From assembly GCF_029887875.1 (NCBI RefSeq), contig NZ_JARXRM010000010.1, positions 1 to 56,987 of the forward strand: DNA of 56,987 bases, written 5' to 3'. This document shows positions 52,527 through 56,987 of this stretch, in pieces (the first letter of the stretch is position 1; each line of letters opens with the position of its first letter). Source of the DNA: Luteimonas endophytica. Lineage in GTDB: Bacteria; Pseudomonadota; Gammaproteobacteria; Xanthomonadales; Xanthomonadaceae. A program made the translations under genes and the position numbers. The notes below the pieces were generated by a model, which had not been told where the DNA came from, made no database searches, and saw only the letters and a program-made list of their open reading frames with translations.

Positions 52527-54674
52527 TCAGTTCGCGCCGAGGCGGTCGACCAGGAAGGCGTACATCTCGGACAGCTCGCGGTAGCGGCGAAAGCGGCCGG
52601 ACTTGCCGCCGTGGCCCGCGTCCATGTTGGTGCGGAACACCACGGTGCCCTCGCCGGTGTTGAGGTCGCGCAGGCGGGCGACGTACTTGGCCGGCTCCCA
52701 GTACTGCACCTGCGAGTCCCACAAACCGGTGCCGATGAACATGGCCGGATAGGCCTGGGCCTTCAGGTTGTCGTACGGCGAATACGAGAGCATGTACTGG
52801 TAGTAGTCGGCCTGTTCCGGGTTGCCCCACTCGTCGTATTCGTTGGTGGTCAGCGGAATGCTGGGGTCGAGCATGGTGGTGACCACGTCGACGAACGGCA
52901 CCTGCGACAGGATCACCGCGTACTTCTCCGGCGCCATGTTCGCCACCGCGCCCATCAGCAGGCCGCCGGCGCTGCCGCCGTAGGCGGCGACGCGGTCCTT
53001 CGCCGCGTAGCCCTCGCCCACCAGGAAATCGGTGACGTCGATGAAGTCGGTGAAGGTGTTGATCTTGTTGAACAGCTTGCCGTCGTCGTACCACTTGCGG
53101 CCCATCTCCTGGCCGCCGCGGATGTGGGCGATGGCGTAGACCATGCCGCGGTCCAGCAGGCTGACCACGGTCTGGTTGAAGCCCGGGTCCATCGAGGCGC
53201 CGTAGCTGCCGTAGGCGTACTGCAGCAGCGCGGCGCTGCCGTCCTTCTCGTAGCCCCTGCGGTAGACCAGCGACACCGGGATCCGGGTGCCGTCGCGGGC
53301 CTCGGCCCAGACCCGCTCGGTGACGTAGCGTTCCGGATCGTAGCCGGGCACCGGCTGGCGCTTGAGCTCGCGGCGCTCGCCGGTGGCGACGTTCAGCTCG
53401 TAGGTGGTCGCCGGGGTGGTCAGCGAGGTGTAGCCGTAGCGCACCCATTCGGTGTCCGCCTCGGAGTTGACGCTCAGGCCCATCGAATAGGCGGGCTCGT
53501 CGGCGCGCACGTACTCCTCGCTGCCGCCGGGCTTGATCAGCCGCACCCGCTCCAGGGCGTTGGAGCGCTCCTCGACCGCGGTGAAGCCGTCGAACAGCTC
53601 GAAGCCCTCGATGAACACCTCGTCGCTGTGCGCCAGCCATTCCTGCCACTGATCGCGCGAGCGCGCGTCGGTGGGGGCGGTCATCAGCTTGAAGTTGGGC
53701 GCATCCTGGTTGGTGCGCACCACCCAGCGGCCGCCGTGGTGGTCGGCGTCGTACTCGACGTCGCGCTGGCGCGGGGCGAACACCGCGAACTCGCGCGGGT
53801 CGGCGGCGGGCGCGCAGCGCATCTCCGATGAAACGGTGCTCTCGACCTGGATGCAGACGAAGGCGTCGTCGCGGGTGCGGCCGATGCCCATGTAGAAGCT
53901 GTCGTCGGCCTCCTCGTAGACCAGCACGTCCTCGGACACCGGGGTGCCGACCACGTGCTTCTTGACCCGCTTGGTCAGCAGGGTCTCGGGGTCGTTCTCG
54001 ATGTAGAACAGGGTGCGGTTGTCGTCGGCCCACACCACGTTGGCGGACACCCCGGGGATGGCGTCCTCCAGCACCTCGCCGGTCGCCAGGTTCTTGAAGC
54101 GCACGGTGTACTGGCGGCGGCCGCTGGTGTCGTCGGCGTAGGCCAGCATGGTGTTGTCCTGGCTGACCTGCCAGTCGCCGACGCTGTAGTAGTCCTTGCC
54201 CTCGGCCAGCTGGTTGACCTCGAGCAGGATCTGTTCGCCGGTGGTGTCGCCGGCCTCGTTGGCGCGCTGGATCGAGGCCGCGTCCACGCCTTCGCCATCG
54301 CGGCGCCGGGCGTGGATCGGGTAATCGCGGCCGGTCTCGTAGCGGGTGTAGTACCACCAGCCGCGCTCGCGGTACGGCACCGAGCTGTCGTCCTGCTTGA
54401 CCCGGCCGACGATCTCCTCGTACAGCGCCTCGCGCAGCGGCTCCAGCGGCGCCATCACCGCGTCGACATAGGCGTTCTCGGCCTCGAGGTAGGCGATCAC
54501 GTCCTTGTCCTGGCGGGCGTCGTCGCGCAGCCAGTAGTACTCGTCGTCGCGCACCGCGCCGTGCGGGGCCTGGACCCTGTGCTCGCGCTTCTCGGCGTCT
54601 GGCGGGGCGGGCGTGTCGGTGGCGATCGCTTGTTGGGTCATCAGCAGCGCGGCAAGGAGGAAGGAGGTCTTCAT
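52527..54674 (-). CDS. S9 family peptidase, oligopeptidase B-like, exported
   Basis: A 715-residue prolyl-oligopeptidase-family serine peptidase with a signal peptide (about 1-19). An N-terminal beta-propeller (about 75-430) caps the catalytic domain. The nucleophile is in AAYGGSAGGLLMG, the Asp region follows in the LKAQAYPAMFIGTGLWDS area, and the His is in DAGHGGKSG. The overall sequence (HGAVRDDEYYWLRDD near the start) is of the oligopeptidase B (PtrB) type that cleaves after basic residues in short peptides, but here it is probably periplasmic. Confidence 0.93.
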   Translation of the reverse strand: MKTSFLLAALLMTQQAIATDTPAPPDAEKREHRVQAPHGAVRDDEYYWLRDDARQDKDVIAYLEAENAYVDAVMAPLEPLREALYEEIVGRVKQDDSSVPYRERGWWYYTRYETGRDYPIHARRRDGEGVDAASIQRANEAGDTTGEQILLEVNQLAEGKDYYSVGDWQVSQDNTMLAYADDTSGRRQYTVRFKNLATGEVLEDAIPGVSANVVWADDNRTLFYIENDPETLLTKRVKKHVVGTPVSEDVLVYEEADDSFYMGIGRTRDDAFVCIQVESTVSSEMRCAPAADPREFAVFAPRQRDVEYDADHHGGRWVVRTNQDAPNFKLMTAPTDARSRDQWQEWLAHSDEVFIEGFELFDGFTAVEERSNALERVRLIKPGGSEEYVRADEPAYSMGLSVNSEADTEWVRYGYTSLTTPATTYELNVATGERRELKRQPVPGYDPERYVTERVWAEARDGTRIPVSLVYRRGYEKDGSAALLQYAYGSYGASMDPGFNQTVVSLLDRGMVYAIAHIRGGQEMGRKWYDDGKLFNKINTFTDFIDVTDFLVGEGYAAKDRVAAYGGSAGGLLMGAVANMAPEKYAVILSQVPFVDVVTTMLDPSIPLTTNEYDEWGNPEQADYYQYMLSYSPYDNLKAQAYPAMFIGTGLWDSQVQYWEPAKYVARLRDLNTGEGTVVFRTNMDAGHGGKSGRFRRYRELSEMYAFLVDRLGAN

Positions 54675-54753
54675 GGATGGGGCCCGGAGGTGCTGAACGC
54701 AATGGAGGACCCACCGGCGGGCGCCGGCGGGCGTGGCGGGGGCGGGCGCGACA

Positions 54754-56862
54754 TCAATCGCCCAGCTGCTGCCACAGGAAGGTGAAGTACAGCGCGTCCA
54801 TGTGCGCGGCCTGCCTGTTGTTGGCGGAGCCGCCGTGGCCGCCCTCGATGTTCTCGTAGTAGCGCACGTCCTTTCCGGCCCCGGCCATCTTCGCCATCAT
54901 CTTGCGGGCATGGCCGGGGTGCACGCGGTCGTCGCGGGTGGAGGTGAGCAGCAGGGTCGGCGGGTAGTCCACCGCGGGGTCGAACAGGTGGTAGGGCGAG
55001 AAGGTGCGGATGTATTCCCACTCCTCGGGGACGTCGGGGTTGCCGTACTCGGCCATCCACGAGGCCCCCGCCAGCAGCTTGTGGTAGCGCTGCATGTCCA
55101 GCAGCGGCACCTGGATCACCACCGCGCCGAACAGCTCCGGGTAGCGGGTCAGCATGTTGCCGGTGAGCAGGCCGCCGTTGCTGCCGCCGCGGATGCCCAG
55201 CCGCTGCGGCGAGGTCACGCCGCGTTCGATCAGGTCGCGCGCCACCGCGGCGAAGTCCTCGTAGGCCTTGTGACGGTTGGCCTTCAGCGCGGCCTGGTGC
55301 CAGCGCGGGCCGTACTCGCCGCCGCCGCGGATGTTGGCCACCGCATAGGTGCCGCCCCGCTCCAGCCAGCCCTTGCCGGTGCCGCCGGAATAGCCGGGGG
55401 TGAGCGAGATCTCGAAGCCGCCGTAGCCGTACAGCAGGGTCGGGTTGTCGCCGTCGAGCTCCAGGTCCTTCGGACGCACCAGGAAATACGGCACCCGGGT
55501 GCCGTCCTCGGAGGTGGCGAAATGCTGTTCGATGGCGTGGCTGGAGGCGTCGAAGAACGCCGGCATGGTCTTCAGCCGCTCCGGCCGTTCGCCGATCTCG
55601 GCCAGCGACAGGGTGCTGGGGGTGAGATAGTCGGTGACCGTCAACCACACCGCGTCGGACTCGACGTCGTCCACCGCCGAGACCGCGACCGTGCCGAACT
55701 CCGGCGCGCCGGCGAACGCGCTGCGGGTCCAGCCGTCGGCGCCGGGGGTCAGCACCGTGAGCCGGTTCTTGACGTCGTCGAGCACGTTGAGCACGGCGTG
55801 GTGGCGGGTCCAGGTGACGCCGGCCAGAGAGGTGGTCGGGCTGGGCTCGAACAGCACGTCGAACTCGCGGCCGCCGGCCATGAACGCGTCCAGGCGCGTG
55901 ACCAGCAGGGAACCGGCCGGGTACTCGCGCCCGCCGACCGCCCACGGTTCGCGCAGCTCCAGGGTGAGCCATTCGCGGTGGATGTTCTTGCTGGCAGAGT
56001 TGGGCACGTCGATCTTGGTCAACCCGCCGTCTTCGCCGCGCAGGTAGAGCTCGTCGTTGTAGAAGGCGATGGTGCGGCTGACCAGGTCGCGCTCGAAGCC
56101 CGGGGTGTGGTCGCGGACCGCGGCGATGTACATGTCGCCGGGCTCTCCCTCGTAGACCACTTCGGCCTGCGCCAGCGGGGTGCCGCGGCGCCACTGCTTG
56201 ACGATGCGCGGATAGCCCGAGCTGGTCAGGCTGCCTTCGCCGAAATCGGTGTAGACGTAGACGTTGTCGCGGTCGATCCACTGCAGGCCGCCCTTGGCCT
56301 CGGGGCGGAAGAAGCCGTCCTCGACCCAGTCCTTCGCGGCGAGATCGAACTCGCGGGTGACGTCGGCATCGGCGCCGCCGCGCGAGAGCGCGATCAGGCA
56401 GCGCTGGTAGTCCGGGCGCAGGCAGTCGGCGCCGTGCCAGACCCAGTTCTCGCCCTCGGCGGCGTTGAGCGCGTCGAGGTCGAGCAGCAGTTCCCACTGC
56501 GGCTGGGGCTTGCGGTATTCCTTGAGGGTGGTGCGGCGCCAGATGCCGCGCTCGTGGTCCTTGTCGCGCCAGAAGTTGTAGTAGTAGTCCCCCATCTTCT
56601 CGACGGCGGGGATGCGCTCGTCGGAGTCGTAGATGACCAGCAGCTCGGCCTCCAGCGCCTTGAAGCCGGGCGTGTCGGCCAGCTCGGCCTCGGTCTTCGC
56701 GTTCTGTTCCCGCACCCAGTCGAGGGCCTTTTCGCCCTCCACCTCCTCGAGCCATTGGTACGGGTCGGTCATCTCGGCCTCCTGCGGCTGGGCGGCGGCG
56801 GGACCGGCGGCCAGGCCGAGGGCCAGGCCAACGGCCAGGCAGAGGGGCGGCAGTTTCGGCAT
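54754..56862 (-). CDS. S9A prolyl oligopeptidase-like peptidase, exported
   Basis: A 702-residue enzyme with a signal peptide ending near AAAQPQ. The opening TDPYQWLEEVEGEKALDWVR, propeller domain and catalytic motifs are typical of prolyl oligopeptidase: nucleophile in IRGGSNGGLLTGNML, Asp in TSTRDDRVHPGHA and His in IEGGHGGSANN. It would cut short peptides after proline in the periplasm. It lies 79 bp upstream of the PtrB-like gene on the same strand, so the two probably form a peptide-degrading pair. Confidence 0.93.
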   Translation of the reverse strand: MPKLPPLCLAVGLALGLAAGPAAAQPQEAEMTDPYQWLEEVEGEKALDWVREQNAKTEAELADTPGFKALEAELLVIYDSDERIPAVEKMGDYYYNFWRDKDHERGIWRRTTLKEYRKPQPQWELLLDLDALNAAEGENWVWHGADCLRPDYQRCLIALSRGGADADVTREFDLAAKDWVEDGFFRPEAKGGLQWIDRDNVYVYTDFGEGSLTSSGYPRIVKQWRRGTPLAQAEVVYEGEPGDMYIAAVRDHTPGFERDLVSRTIAFYNDELYLRGEDGGLTKIDVPNSASKNIHREWLTLELREPWAVGGREYPAGSLLVTRLDAFMAGGREFDVLFEPSPTTSLAGVTWTRHHAVLNVLDDVKNRLTVLTPGADGWTRSAFAGAPEFGTVAVSAVDDVESDAVWLTVTDYLTPSTLSLAEIGERPERLKTMPAFFDASSHAIEQHFATSEDGTRVPYFLVRPKDLELDGDNPTLLYGYGGFEISLTPGYSGGTGKGWLERGGTYAVANIRGGGEYGPRWHQAALKANRHKAYEDFAAVARDLIERGVTSPQRLGIRGGSNGGLLTGNMLTRYPELFGAVVIQVPLLDMQRYHKLLAGASWMAEYGNPDVPEEWEYIRTFSPYHLFDPAVDYPPTLLLTSTRDDRVHPGHARKMMAKMAGAGKDVRYYENIEGGHGGSANNRQAAHMDALYFTFLWQQLGD

Positions 56863-56987
56863 CGGGGGCTCCGCAAACGGTTTCGGCTGAAACCGCGAAC
56901 GCTAGCACAGCCACCGGCGCGCCACGCCGTGCCGGTGGTCCTGGCCGGACTCAGGCGGCGCGCGGCAGCCGCGGGCGCGCCGCCGGG

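Noticed and set aside
56951..56987. Possible 3' end of a minus-strand gene (frame ending PAARPRLPRAA then TGA)
   Set aside because: Only 11 codons are visible, with GC-rich low-complexity sequence. It may be real but cannot be supported.

Overview
The window is a GC-rich chromosomal segment of a gammaproteobacterium of the Xanthomonadaceae/Lysobacteraceae type (Lysobacter/Luteimonas-like). The evidence is the dapF–DUF484–xerC … hslV–hslU backbone, an XAC0095-family gene, two S9 peptidases, and dispersed short palindromic repeats of the GTAGGAGCGG…CCATGGCCGCGAAGG kind. No database was searched. All family names come from reading motifs in the translations.

Layout. (1) 0.3–8.1 kb: small accessory enzymes (GFA-type zinc protein, DUF1801, two overlapping beta-lactamase-fold serine hydrolases, GNAT, DUF2200, a small exported protein) and a membrane-anchored amidohydrolase divergent from a TetR regulator. 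(2) 8.2–10.7 kb: toxin-antitoxin-like genes: a winged-helix/nucleotidyltransferase pair behind a 36-bp palindrome, an orphan antitoxin that truncates a cold-shock-domain gene, and a Phd/VapC pair. (3) 10.7–17.6 kb: a MarR-controlled RND efflux operon with two tandem operators, a carboxymuconolactone-decarboxylase-family protein divergent from an AraC regulator, and a frameshifted relic of a second RND permease. (4) 17.7–23.2 kb: a compact three-gene minus-strand operon (MazG-like NTP pyrophosphohydrolase, nuclease-like plus DUF2075 helicase, AT-rich 1094-residue SF2 helicase with a nuclease-like C-terminus). This is the best candidate for an uncharacterised anti-phage system. (5) 23.4–31.3 kb: more TA genes (CopG-type antitoxin with a stub toxin, MNT/HEPN pair), an XAC0095-family gene behind a promoter–terminator leader, a membrane diguanylate cyclase, a second damaged copy of that leader, and VOC, MazF-like and small-protein genes or remnants. 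(6) 31.4–38.5 kb: an ABC ATPase–FtsX-like permease–AttH/CrtC-like lipoprotein operon, then a run of small enzymes (VOC, ABM-like, NTF2-like, methyltransferase). (7) 38.8–40.7 kb: an alpha/beta hydrolase and a membrane-protein/XRE pair behind an inverted repeat. (8) 41.0–56.9 kb: the housekeeping block hslU, hslV, [autotransporter], xerC, DUF484, dapF, lptM-like lipoprotein, DUF454 and two S9 peptidases.

How it fits together: conserved core genes occupy the right end. The 8–31 kb stretch behaves like a genomic island, with three intact TA pairs, at least three broken ones, a helicase/nuclease operon of clearly different base composition, duplicated leaders and truncated host genes. The autotransporter between xerC and hslV is bracketed by directly repeated palindromic elements, suggesting it was inserted into an otherwise conserved block.
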